The position numbers were made by a program, and so were the translations under genes. The notes under the pieces were generated by a model. It was not told the DNA's origin, did no database searches, and worked only from the letters and a program-made list of their open reading frames with translations. Of a DNA stretch of 64,000 nucleotides, positions 35,234 to 43,047 are shown one piece after another. Positions within the stretch are counted from its first letter, which is position 1. The number at the start of each line of letters is the position of its first letter. The DNA lies in NCBI RefSeq assembly GCF_000143845.1, contig NC_014363.1:1907186-1971185 (forward strand), given 5' to 3'. The stretch comes from Olsenella uli DSM 7084. GTDB lineage: Bacteria > Actinomycetota > Coriobacteriia > Coriobacteriales > Atopobiaceae.

Positions 35234-35318
35234 TGGTAGGGGCGGTGGGGTTCGAACCCACAAGCCTTGCGGCGAGGGATTTTAAGTCCCCTGCGTATGC
35301 CAATTCCGCCACGCCCCC
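35234..35318 (-). tRNA. tRNA-Leu (TAA anticodon)
   Basis: An 85-nt class II tRNA with encoded CCA and a long variable arm (CGCCGCAAGGC). Anticodon loop CTTAAAA gives TAA; T-loop GGTTCGAACCC. The acceptor stem has a terminal G-T pair. Confidence 0.93.
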
Positions 35319-35409
35319 AGCGCAGGCAAGGGCGCTGTAGCACCTCGGAGCGCCCAAAGGCCACCACAGCGTCACACCACGGTACCACATGGCCCCCATA
35401 CAGGCCGCG

Positions 35410-36396
35410 CTATCTCAGCGACGACAGGCGCGGCCGCCACGGAAGGGGACACCCTCCTCCCCGCACCGCTGCCGCGACGCAGAGGGAGAGGCCGAACAGC
35501 AGGTCGCTCTCGCTTACCGTGAGGACGTCGAAGCTGGCCTGCGCCATCAGCTCGGCCACCACCACGGCCCCGCCCAGTATCACGCTGGCGCGCTGGGGTT
35601 GCAGCCCCGCAAGCCGGCTCCTCTCGGCCACCGTTAGGGTTGCCAGTCGATGGGCCATGCCCTCGACCGTCGCCCGAGAGAGGTCGCTCAGGTGCACGCG
35701 GCGGGAGTCGTAAGGCTCGAGCTCCTCGTCGATCGCAACGAGGCTGGTCACGGTGCCGCCCGTGACCACAAGGCGCTCCGGAGCGGAAGTAAGGACGCTC
35801 CCCTTTGCCAGGGCATCCGAGAAGAGCTCTGCCACAAAGCTGCGGGCGGCGTCCACGTCCTGCGGGAGAGGTGGGTCGTTACGGGAGAGGAAGCGCTCCG
35901 TCACCCTGCGGCAGCCGACATCGACCGAGCAGACCGCATCAAGGGCGAGGCCGGCACCTGAGAGCGTCCCCGCAGCCAGCTCGGTGGAGCCACCGCCACT
36001 GTCCGCGACCAGGATGCGTCGCCCGATGAAGTCCCGGGCCACGCCCAGGAAGGTGAGCGAGCCCTCAAGGGACCCCGCAATCACCTGCGCGTCCAGGCCA
36101 CGCTGCACGAGCCGCGCCAGCAAGGCGTCGGAGTTGCCCGCATCGCGGGCCGCCGAGGTGAGCGTGCAGCAGGCGACGGGGGCGCCGGCCTCGCGCGCAC
36201 AGGCGAGGTAGGCGTCGACGCAGGAGAGGACGCGCTCGGCCGCGACGTCCGAGATGCGGCCCGTCTGCGTCAGACCCTCGCCCAGGTTGCAGATGGTCGA
36301 CTGCTTGAGCAGACGGGCGACGTGCTCGCCATCCACGTCGGCGATCGCCAGGCGGGCGGTGACGGTGCCGATGTCGATGACGGCTACTCGTTCCAT
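35410..36396 (-). CDS. ppx: Ppx/GppA family phosphatase (exopolyphosphatase-like)
   Basis: A 328-aa member of the sugar kinase/Hsp70-like fold family that hydrolyses polyphosphate or pppGpp. Motifs: VAVIDIGTVTARLAIADVD (phosphate 1), RILVADSGGGSTELAAG (phosphate 2), ERLVVTGGTVTSLVA. It is the short form, with only the two catalytic domains, typical of Actinobacteria Ppx1/2. Its start overlaps the end of the upstream divIC-like gene by 13 bp, so they are coupled. Confidence 0.9.
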   Translation of the reverse strand: MERVAVIDIGTVTARLAIADVDGEHVARLLKQSTICNLGEGLTQTGRISDVAAERVLSCVDAYLACAREAGAPVACCTLTSAARDAGNSDALLARLVQRGLDAQVIAGSLEGSLTFLGVARDFIGRRILVADSGGGSTELAAGTLSGAGLALDAVCSVDVGCRRVTERFLSRNDPPLPQDVDAARSFVAELFSDALAKGSVLTSAPERLVVTGGTVTSLVAIDEELEPYDSRRVHLSDLSRATVEGMAHRLATLTVAERSRLAGLQPQRASVILGGAVVVAELMAQASFDVLTVSESDLLFGLSLCVAAAVRGGGCPLPWRPRLSSLR

Positions 36397-37049
36397 GTCG
36401 CCTCCGGGTCGTACGCAAACAGGAGGTCAAGGACCTTTGTCAGGGCGGGGCGCTTGTCCTCGTAGGCCTTCCTCGCAGAGGGATCGGCCTGCTCGCCGGC
36501 GGGCAGGCCGCTCACGACGACGCTCGTCTCCCCCTCGCTCACATACCCACGCTCGCGCGCCTCGTCCTGGATGCCCTCGGGCGTCATCAGGCGGTCGCGC
36601 TCCGCCGCGAGCTCGTCGTTTGCCGCGTTGAGCGCGTCAAAGCGCGCCTGCAGGTCCTCGCCCGTGCGGCGGGCATCGTAGTAGTCGCGCAGCGGCACGT
36701 ACACCATCCCCAGGGCGGCGGCGATCGCCAGCACGACGACGAGGGCGCGCTGGTGGGCACCGAGGAGGCCGATGACGCGCTGCAGACGTCCTCGCATCGT
36801 GCGTCTGGGTGCCTGGGCGCGTGTGTCCTGCGCATCCCGGGAGACGCGGTCGCGGGCGGGACGGGCGTCGCGGGCGGGACGGGCGTCGAAGGCGGTGACA
36901 TCACGGGCGGGACGGGCATCGCGGGCGGCGGCATCGATGCGGGAGGGGTGACCCTTGCAGACGGCCTGACCACCGCGCACGTCCGTACGCCGATGGGCAG
37001 TCGGGCGAGATGGACGTGCCTCGTTCGATATGTCACTCTGATGGGTCAT
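36384..37049 (-). CDS. Septum formation initiator (DivIC/FtsB family)
   Basis: A 221-aa bitopic division protein expected to bridge divisome components FtsL and FtsQ. The order is a long basic cytoplasmic N-terminus with repeated DARPARD units, one membrane helix (ALVVVLAIAAALGMVYVPL), a short coiled coil (LQARFDALNAANDELAAERD) and the conserved MTPEGIQDEARERGYVSEGE element. The repeated N-terminus is unusual and is encoded by a GC-rich repetitive stretch at 36850-36940. I took the ATG at 37049; the exact start is uncertain. Overlaps ppx. Confidence 0.85.
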   Translation of the reverse strand: MTHQSDISNEARPSRPTAHRRTDVRGGQAVCKGHPSRIDAAARDARPARDVTAFDARPARDARPARDRVSRDAQDTRAQAPRRTMRGRLQRVIGLLGAHQRALVVVLAIAAALGMVYVPLRDYYDARRTGEDLQARFDALNAANDELAAERDRLMTPEGIQDEARERGYVSEGETSVVVSGLPAGEQADPSARKAYEDKRPALTKVLDLLFAYDPEATWNE

Positions 37050-37137
37050 GCCGTCGCTTCGTCTCAGCTGTGTTTGCAAGGCAGGGCGCCATGCGCCTTG
37101 GACTCAGTTATAGCAGAGCCCCGTGCGAGCGGCCTCC

Positions 37138-38055
37138 CTACCGGGCGCGCTCCTCGTGCTTCACACGGTCCCAAAGGTCGTTGAGCCGCTCGGCACCCAG
37201 AGCGTCCAGGTCGAGTCCCTCCTCACGCGCAATGGCCTCCATGCGTCCCCAGCGCCGACGGAACTTGCGGTTGCTTGCCTCGAGGGCCTCCTCGGCATCG
37301 ACGCCCTCGAAGCGGGCCACGTTCACGAGCGAGAACAGGATGTCGCCAAACTCCTCCGTAGCGGCATCGCTGCCCCGCTCCTCACGCTCGAACTCGCGCC
37401 GCTCACTTTCTGCCTGCGCCCACACGGACGCGACGTCCTCCCACTCGAAGCCCGCCTTCGCCGCGCGCTTCGAGATCTTCTGCGCCTGCATGAGCGCAGG
37501 CAGGGAGTGGGGGACGCTGTCGAGAAGGCCTGGCTCCACCTCATCCGATGCCAGCCCCCTGGCCGCACGCTCGGCTCGCTTCACGCCGTCCCAGACGTCC
37601 ATGACCTCCGCCGCGCTGTCGGGCGAATCCTCTCTGGAAAGGTCACCGAAGACGTGGGGGTGACGGCGCACGAGCTTCTCGTTCAGCTCGCGGCAGACGT
37701 CGTCGAGCGTGAACTCACCAGCGTCCGCGGCGATCTGGGCGTGGAGAAGGACCTGCTCGAGCACGTCACCGAGCTCCTCTCGCATGTGAGGGGCATCGTC
37801 CTGCTCGATGGCGTCGACGGCCTCGTAGGCCTCCTCTATCAGGTTGCGCGTGAGCGAGCCGTGCGTCTGCTCCTTGTCCCAGGGGCAGCCGTCCGGCTGG
37901 CGCAGGCGCCAGATGGTGCGCACGAGACGGTCGAACTCGGGATGCGTACCGGGCGCGCCCGCGCGGGTGCGGGTCTGAGCGTCGACGTCGTCCGAGTGCC
38001 CCCCGCGCACACCCCGGGCGCACGACCTCGTCTTAGCGAAAGTGCCGATCTTCAA
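37138..38055 (-). CDS. mazG: Nucleoside triphosphate pyrophosphohydrolase
   Basis: All-alpha NTP pyrophosphatase that hydrolyses (d)NTPs to NMPs. It has two MazG domains: DGCPWDKEQTHGSL with EEAYEAVDAI and EELGDVLEQV in the first, and a second copy with EEFGDILFSLVNVAR. The 305 aa include a polar N-terminal extension of about 35 residues before the conserved FDRLVRTIWRLR. It is upstream of the divIC-ppx pair on the same strand and may share its operon. I took the ATG at 38055 for lack of a better internal start; the extension may be untranslated. Confidence 0.9.
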   Translation of the reverse strand: MKIGTFAKTRSCARGVRGGHSDDVDAQTRTRAGAPGTHPEFDRLVRTIWRLRQPDGCPWDKEQTHGSLTRNLIEEAYEAVDAIEQDDAPHMREELGDVLEQVLLHAQIAADAGEFTLDDVCRELNEKLVRRHPHVFGDLSREDSPDSAAEVMDVWDGVKRAERAARGLASDEVEPGLLDSVPHSLPALMQAQKISKRAAKAGFEWEDVASVWAQAESERREFEREERGSDAATEEFGDILFSLVNVARFEGVDAEEALEASNRKFRRRWGRMEAIAREEGLDLDALGAERLNDLWDRVKHEERAR

Positions 38056-38171
38056 AAGAAGCCACCCCTAAGAGCTCTACGATGCCGATGGTGATACCGT
38101 TTATGATGCCGTAGTGTACACCAGACACCGCCGCAAGGAATGCTACGAGAAAGCTGGCTGATGCTGCGGCC

Positions 38172-38505
38172 TCACGAGGTCGCTTCGCTCAGCGATGGTG
38201 TTCCACGATGGGGCCCATGGTTCATGTCAGTCGCGGTCATGAGAATGCCACCTGCGGCAACGAGCATGAAGAACGCCTGCGGAAGCAGGTTTTGGAAGCT
38301 ATCGACCTCGAAGAAGCGCGGGGCAGTGGTGTAGGCGACGTAGAGCGCGGGGATGATGGTGGTGATGGCCAGGCCTCTGGCGAAGTCGCCTTGCCTACGG
38401 CACCATCGCTCCCGTTCTCGGTGTACGCCGTGAAGACGGTGCCCACGCCGACGTGCTCCATCGCCTGTTCGTCTCGTACCGAGGAGAGTCCCCCAGCGGC
38501 TGCTG
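38172..38505 (-). pseudogene. Remnant of a membrane-protein gene with a frameshift
   Basis: Two frames carry parts of one protein: MEHVGVGTVFTAYTENGSDG in one frame, then DFARGLAITTIIPALYVAYT and LPQAFFMLVAAGGILMTATD in another. A single lost base near 38395 explains the switch. The second part has two membrane helices. The 5' end runs into the 31-bp tandem array. I do not recognise the family; a transporter fragment is likely. Confidence 0.5.
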
Positions 38506-38519
38506 CCAGTACTTCTCCG

Positions 38520-38727
38520 CGACGTAGTGCCGCGCGCGTTGCCGACGCCACGACGTAGTGCCGCACGCGTTGCTGACTCCACGACGTAGTGCCGCACGCG
38601 TTGCTGACTCCACGACGTAGTGCCGCACGCGTTGCCGACGCCACGACGTAGTGCCGCACGCGTTGCTGACTCCACGACGTAGTGCCACACGCGTTGCTGA
38701 CTCCACGACGTAGTGCCGCACGCGTTA
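38520..38727. repeat. 31-bp minisatellite, seven copies
   Basis: Units starting CGACGTAGTGCCGCACGCGT begin at 38520, 38551, 38582, 38613, 38644, 38675 and 38706: exact 31-bp periodicity with one to three differences per unit. Copies alternate between ...GCTGACTC and ...GCCGACGC endings. There are no unique spacers, so it is not a CRISPR array. Because 31 is not a multiple of 3, an array frame shifts at every unit and is not coding. Confidence 0.95.
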
Positions 38728-38775
38728 CAGAAAACGGCGCTATGGCGGCCAACGAAGCCGTTTGTTGCAAAAAGT

Positions 38776-38808
38776 GGCGCTGTGGCAGTTCATTTGTGCC
38801 ACAGCGCC
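38776..38808. repeat. 12-bp perfect hairpin GGCGCTGTGGCA/TGCCACAGCGCC
   Basis: Perfect arms with a 9-nt loop, 50 bp beyond the minisatellite. GGCGCTATGGCGGCC, a near-relative of the arm, is at about 38736. From 38809 to 39143 I see no supportable gene; short frames there look like noise. Confidence 0.75.
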
Positions 38809-39143
38809 GATAATCGCAACGCATGACCGTTTTGTGCCTGACGCCAGAGGACCAGCAGTCGCTCTGCGGTCGACATGGACGGAAGCCTCACGTAAGCCTC
38901 GGTCGCCCAGTCGTGAGCGGAATGGTTCCTGAAAGGATTTGCGTACGCGTGGCCTGCGATGCGCGGACGTTCCCCGGCATCCACACGTTCGACCACCAGA
39001 TACCACCAGACAGGAATAGCGCTCAGGGATCCGAGGCATGCGCGCCAGAAACTCCATGAGCGCCGGCTGCTCGGGCGGGACGGCTCGGGAGGGACGGAAC
39101 GGGCGGGAACAGCGGGCGACAGCGCCCGTCGCCACGGTGCGGC

Positions 39144-42100
39144 CTACCCCTCTTCCCCCTCGTCGTCCCCGCCGATCTCTTCCAGCACGCCCAGTGCGAC
39201 GGGAAGCAGCTCCTCCTTGCCCGTGCGGAACGGGTAGCTGAGCTTTTTGGTCTTGGGGTAGACGACCGCGCGGTGCGCCCTGAGCCTCTGCGCCGCCGCC
39301 CGTGGCACCTCGACGCCCTGGTACGTGAGCCTGCCTCCTGCAAGCGAGACGCTCGTCGCACCCAGGCGCCCCGCACGGATGCGGACGCGGGCGCGATCGA
39401 AGAGATTCCTGCCCGCAAGCGGCAACGCACCGCAGTCATCCTCGAGCTCACGCTGGAGCGCGTCGACCTCGGCCAGCTCGGACGCAGCAGCGAGCCTACG
39501 GTAGGCCAGGACCCGACGGTCCACGTCAGGCAGGTACTCGTCCGCCAGGTAGAAGTCTGCCGGCAGGTTGATGGTAACCTCGGACCGGACGACCTCGTCC
39601 GTCTCGCCACGTGCCTCGCTCACGGCCTCGCCCAGCATCTGGGTGAAGAGGTCGAAGCCCACGCTCGAGAGGTTGCCGTGCTGCTCGGCTCCCATGAGCG
39701 AGCCTGCACCGCGAATCTCGAGGTCGCGCATGGCGATGCGCATGCCGCTGCCCAGGTCCTGGTACTCGTTGATGGCCGTCAGGCGATCGGTGGCCTCGGG
39801 CGTGAGGGGGAGCTCGCCGGGGAACATGAAGTAGGCGTACGCCTGGGTGCGGCCGCGCCCCACACGTCCTTTCAGCTGGTAGAGCTGGGCAAGGCCCAGG
39901 CGCTGCGAGTCCTCGATGATGAGGGTGTTGGTATGCGGGTTGTCGATGCCGCTCTCGATGATGGTCGTTGCCACGAGCACGTCGATCTCGTGCTCGGAAA
40001 ACGCCAGCATGATGTCCTCGGCCTGGGTCGCGCTCATCTTGCCATGCGCCACGCCCACACGCGCCTCGGGAGCGGCCTCGCGGACGCGCTCCACCGCATC
40101 CTCGATCGTGGTGACGCGGTTGCTGACGTAGTAGACCTGTCCCTCGCGCCCAAGCTCCGCACGGATGGCCTCGGACACCAGGTCGGGATCCCACTCGCCC
40201 ACCGTCACCCTGACCGGCAGCCGCCCGGGCGGGGGGGTGAGGATGAGGCTCATGTCGCGCACGCCGCTCATGGCCATCTGCATGGTGCGGGGGATGGGCG
40301 TGGCCGAGAGGGTCAGCACGTCCACCTGCTCGCGCATGTTCTTGAGCTGCTCCTTGTGCTGCACGCCGAAACGCTGCTCCTCGTCGATGATCACGAGTCC
40401 CAGGTCGTGCGGGTTGACATCGGACGAGAGCAGGCGGTGCGTGCCGATGAGGACGTCGACCGTCCCCTTCGCGAAGCCCTCGAGTGCGCGGCGCTGCTGG
40501 GCGGGGGTCACGAAACGCGAGAGCACCTTGACCGAGAGGTCGAAGGGCACGAAGCGCGAGAAGAAGGTCTCGAAGTGCTGCTGGGCCAGGATCGTCGTGG
40601 GACAGAGCACCATGACCTGGCGTGCGTCCTGGCAGCACTTGAAGGCGGCGCGCAGGGCGACCTCGGTCTTGCCGAAGCCCACGTCCCCACAGAGCAGGCG
40701 GTCCATGGGCTTGGAAGCCTCCATGTCGGCCTTGATGTCCGCTATGGCGCGGGCCTGGTCGATCGTGACCTCGTAGGGAAAGCTGGACTCCATCTCCTGT
40801 TGGGCGGGCGTGTCCGGGGCAAAGGCGTGCCCGCTCACGGCCGAGCGCCGCGTGTAGAGGTCCACCAGGTCGAAGGCCAACCGCTTGGCCGAGGCGCGGG
40901 CCTTGCCGGTGGCGCGCGACCAGTCCGCAGTGTTCAGGCGCGTGAGCCTGGGGGAGCTGCCGTCAGGCCCCACGTAGCGTGTGATGCGGTCCACCTGCTC
41001 GAGCGGGACGAAGAGCTTGTCTCCGCCGGCGTACTCCAGGAGGAAGTAGTCCCTCTCCCGCCCCGCGACCTCCTGGCGGACGATGTCCGAGAAGAGCGCG
41101 ATGCCGTGGGTCGCGTGGACGACGTAGTCGCCCGGCTTGAACGGAAAGGTGACGCTTGTCGGGTCCGCCCTGCGTGCGCGGCGACGCTTGGCCATGCGGA
41201 CCGTGAGGTCCGAGACCGAGAGCACGGCCAGCCGTGCGGAGGGCACCACGATGCCTGCGGGAATCGGGGCGTCGAAGAAGGTCACCATGGCGCGGGCGAG
41301 GGGCGCGGGCGACGTGGCGGCGTCCGGCGAGGTCACGGGGACGCTGTTCTCGGATGCCGTGGCAAGCGACTCCACGAGGGGAATGCCCTCGTCGGTGAAG
41401 CTGAGTTCGAGGGCCTCTCGAGCGGCGCGATCGGGCACCGCGAAGGCCACGGACATGCCGTCGGCCACCATCTGGCGCACGCGGCCCAGGAGCTTGGCGT
41501 CCGACCCCGCGATGCCCGGCTGCCTCACCTGGATGCCGACGGTACCGGCACCACCCGACTTGGCACCTGCGGCGGCACCCGCGATGACGCCCGCACCGGC
41601 ACCCGCCCGCAGGATGGACGAGAGGGACAGGCGCTGCTGCCTGCCAAAGTCAAGCTCGCGCGGAGGTGTGAACAGCCCCGCAGGCGAGAGATGCGCCGCG
41701 CGGGTGGCGGCCGCGATCTCGTCATCGGCGCGCATGCAGTCGTCAAAGAGGGCGCGTGGCTCGGCAAGGACCACGAGCGTATCGCCCGCGATGTGGTCGA
41801 TGGGGCTCGCAGAGGAACCGTAGAGCTCGACCAGGTACTTGTCGAGCGTGGGGTCTGCGGCGCGACGCTCGATGAGCTCGAGCTCAGCCGCGACCTTGGC
41901 GCTCTCCTGGGCCCTTGAGTAGAGGGCGCGCCTGGCGAGGGCAACCGTATGGTCGCTCAGGGCAATCTCGCGGCATGGCGTGACCACGACCTCGGCGAGT
42001 TCGCCAATGGTCTGCCCCGTCGAGGGCAGCATCCGACGCACGCGGTCGACCTCGTCGCCAAAGAACTCGACACGCACCGGTGCGCTGGCCTGGGCGGGAT

Positions 42101-42659
42101 AGACGTCGACGGCATCGCCATGCACGTGGAAGGTGCCCGGCACGCTAACCCCGCCCGCATCGCCGGCGTCGACGTAACCCATGCCCACGAGCAGGCTTGC
42201 CGCTTCCTCGAAGGCGACCTCGTCTCCCACCGCGAACGCGCTCGAGGCAAAGTAGCCAGAGCCCACGGGGGGCACGCGGCGCAGCAGCGAGCGGGCACTC
42301 GCCACCACCAGGCAGTCCTCCCCCGCCGAGAGGCGCGCGATGGCGTTGCAGCGTGTGCCGACCACCGCATCGTCAGGCGCCTTGTCGGCCCATGGCCAGT
42401 CGCGACGCTCGGGATAGCGGCAGACGACGCCGGCTCCCAGCCAGGCGGCAAGTGTGCGAGCCGCACGGTCCGCAGCCTCCTCGCCCGAGACCACGAGCAG
42501 GCAGGGACGGGGGTGGTCGGCCCAAAGGGCCGCAAGCAGGAGGGGTCGCGCGCTCTGGGCTATGCCGAGGGTGGCATCGTCGCCCGCACGCAGGTCTGCG
42601 AGCAGGGGCGCGAGCTCTGGGGCAGAGAGGAGCTTCTGCGACACGCGGTTGATGAACAT
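39144..42659 (-). CDS. mfd: Transcription-repair coupling factor
   Basis: A DNA translocase that removes RNA polymerase stalled at lesions and recruits UvrA. About 1171 aa. In order: UvrB-like N-terminal region (VFFGDEVDRVRRML-type block), RNA-polymerase interaction domain (FKPGDYVVHATHGIALF), the RecG-like helicase motor with Walker A LLCGDVGFGKTEVAL, LVIIDEEQRFGVQHKE and TLSATPIPRT, then the TRCF C-terminal domain (LPADFYLADEYLPD). An Ala/Gly-rich linker near the middle of the N-terminal half (AGAGAGVIAGAAAGAKSG) looks like a low-complexity insertion. The ATG at 42659 opens MFINRVSQKL and is preferred to the upstream in-frame start at 42767. Confidence 0.96.
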   Translation of the reverse strand: MFINRVSQKLLSAPELAPLLADLRAGDDATLGIAQSARPLLLAALWADHPRPCLLVVSGEEAADRAARTLAAWLGAGVVCRYPERRDWPWADKAPDDAVVGTRCNAIARLSAGEDCLVVASARSLLRRVPPVGSGYFASSAFAVGDEVAFEEAASLLVGMGYVDAGDAGGVSVPGTFHVHGDAVDVYPAQASAPVRVEFFGDEVDRVRRMLPSTGQTIGELAEVVVTPCREIALSDHTVALARRALYSRAQESAKVAAELELIERRAADPTLDKYLVELYGSSASPIDHIAGDTLVVLAEPRALFDDCMRADDEIAAATRAAHLSPAGLFTPPRELDFGRQQRLSLSSILRAGAGAGVIAGAAAGAKSGGAGTVGIQVRQPGIAGSDAKLLGRVRQMVADGMSVAFAVPDRAAREALELSFTDEGIPLVESLATASENSVPVTSPDAATSPAPLARAMVTFFDAPIPAGIVVPSARLAVLSVSDLTVRMAKRRRARRADPTSVTFPFKPGDYVVHATHGIALFSDIVRQEVAGRERDYFLLEYAGGDKLFVPLEQVDRITRYVGPDGSSPRLTRLNTADWSRATGKARASAKRLAFDLVDLYTRRSAVSGHAFAPDTPAQQEMESSFPYEVTIDQARAIADIKADMEASKPMDRLLCGDVGFGKTEVALRAAFKCCQDARQVMVLCPTTILAQQHFETFFSRFVPFDLSVKVLSRFVTPAQQRRALEGFAKGTVDVLIGTHRLLSSDVNPHDLGLVIIDEEQRFGVQHKEQLKNMREQVDVLTLSATPIPRTMQMAMSGVRDMSLILTPPPGRLPVRVTVGEWDPDLVSEAIRAELGREGQVYYVSNRVTTIEDAVERVREAAPEARVGVAHGKMSATQAEDIMLAFSEHEIDVLVATTIIESGIDNPHTNTLIIEDSQRLGLAQLYQLKGRVGRGRTQAYAYFMFPGELPLTPEATDRLTAINEYQDLGSGMRIAMRDLEIRGAGSLMGAEQHGNLSSVGFDLFTQMLGEAVSEARGETDEVVRSEVTINLPADFYLADEYLPDVDRRVLAYRRLAAASELAEVDALQRELEDDCGALPLAGRNLFDRARVRIRAGRLGATSVSLAGGRLTYQGVEVPRAAAQRLRAHRAVVYPKTKKLSYPFRTGKEELLPVALGVLEEIGGDDEGEEG

Positions 42660-42711
42660 CGCATCCCAATCAGACAACGGGGCAACAATCAGACGTCGGA
42701 GGCAGGCAACA

Positions 42712-42742
42712 GGAAGCCCAAGGTCAGCAACCTTGGGCTTCC
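42712..42742. repeat. 13-bp perfect hairpin 53 bp upstream of mfd
   Basis: GGAAGCCCAAGGT pairs perfectly with ACCTTGGGCTTCC around a 5-nt loop. No T-run follows on either strand. It may end transcription arriving from the glycogen block or act in the mfd leader. Confidence 0.7.
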
Positions 42743-42849
42743 GAGGCCAAGCCAATTGCACGAGCACAGGGCCAATCTCGGTACGATCACATCATGCCAT
42801 GGTACGACTCCATCGCACCGCAGCACGGCCACATCATGCCACAACGCCC

Positions 42850-42938
42850 GTGCACACGATTTCAAAACGCGTGCACGGGGCTTTTTCTGAGCTGGGCTTT
42901 TGCTATCCGTGTGCACACGATTTCAAAACGCGTGCACG
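42850..42938. repeat. Duplicated 28-bp near-palindrome
   Basis: The same 28 bp, GTGCACACG, then ATTTCAAAA, then CGCGTGCACG, occurs at 42850-42877 and 42911-42938, 61 bp apart. Each copy is itself a near-palindrome (GTGCACRCG arms around ATTTCAAAA). It lies between the GH13-GH77 gene and mfd. A paired operator or twin terminator hairpin is possible. Confidence 0.8.
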
Positions 42939-43047
42939 CGCCACGACATGGATGGGGCGTACGCCGCACAGACCCGCGCATACGCCCCACGACACACGGA
43001 CGTGTACGAAACGCCGGGCGACGACGCCCGCGCACGCCATACGGCCC

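Noticed and set aside
38520-38727. Possible CRISPR array (about 31-bp periodic repeats)
   Set aside because: Repeat units are contiguous with no unique spacers, and no cas genes are nearby. It is a minisatellite.
39273-41918. Very long open frame antisense to mfd (about 880 codons)
   Set aside because: It mirrors mfd codon by codon in GC-rich sequence; composition (His/Glu/Asp/Val/Leu-rich without motifs) is typical of a shadow frame.
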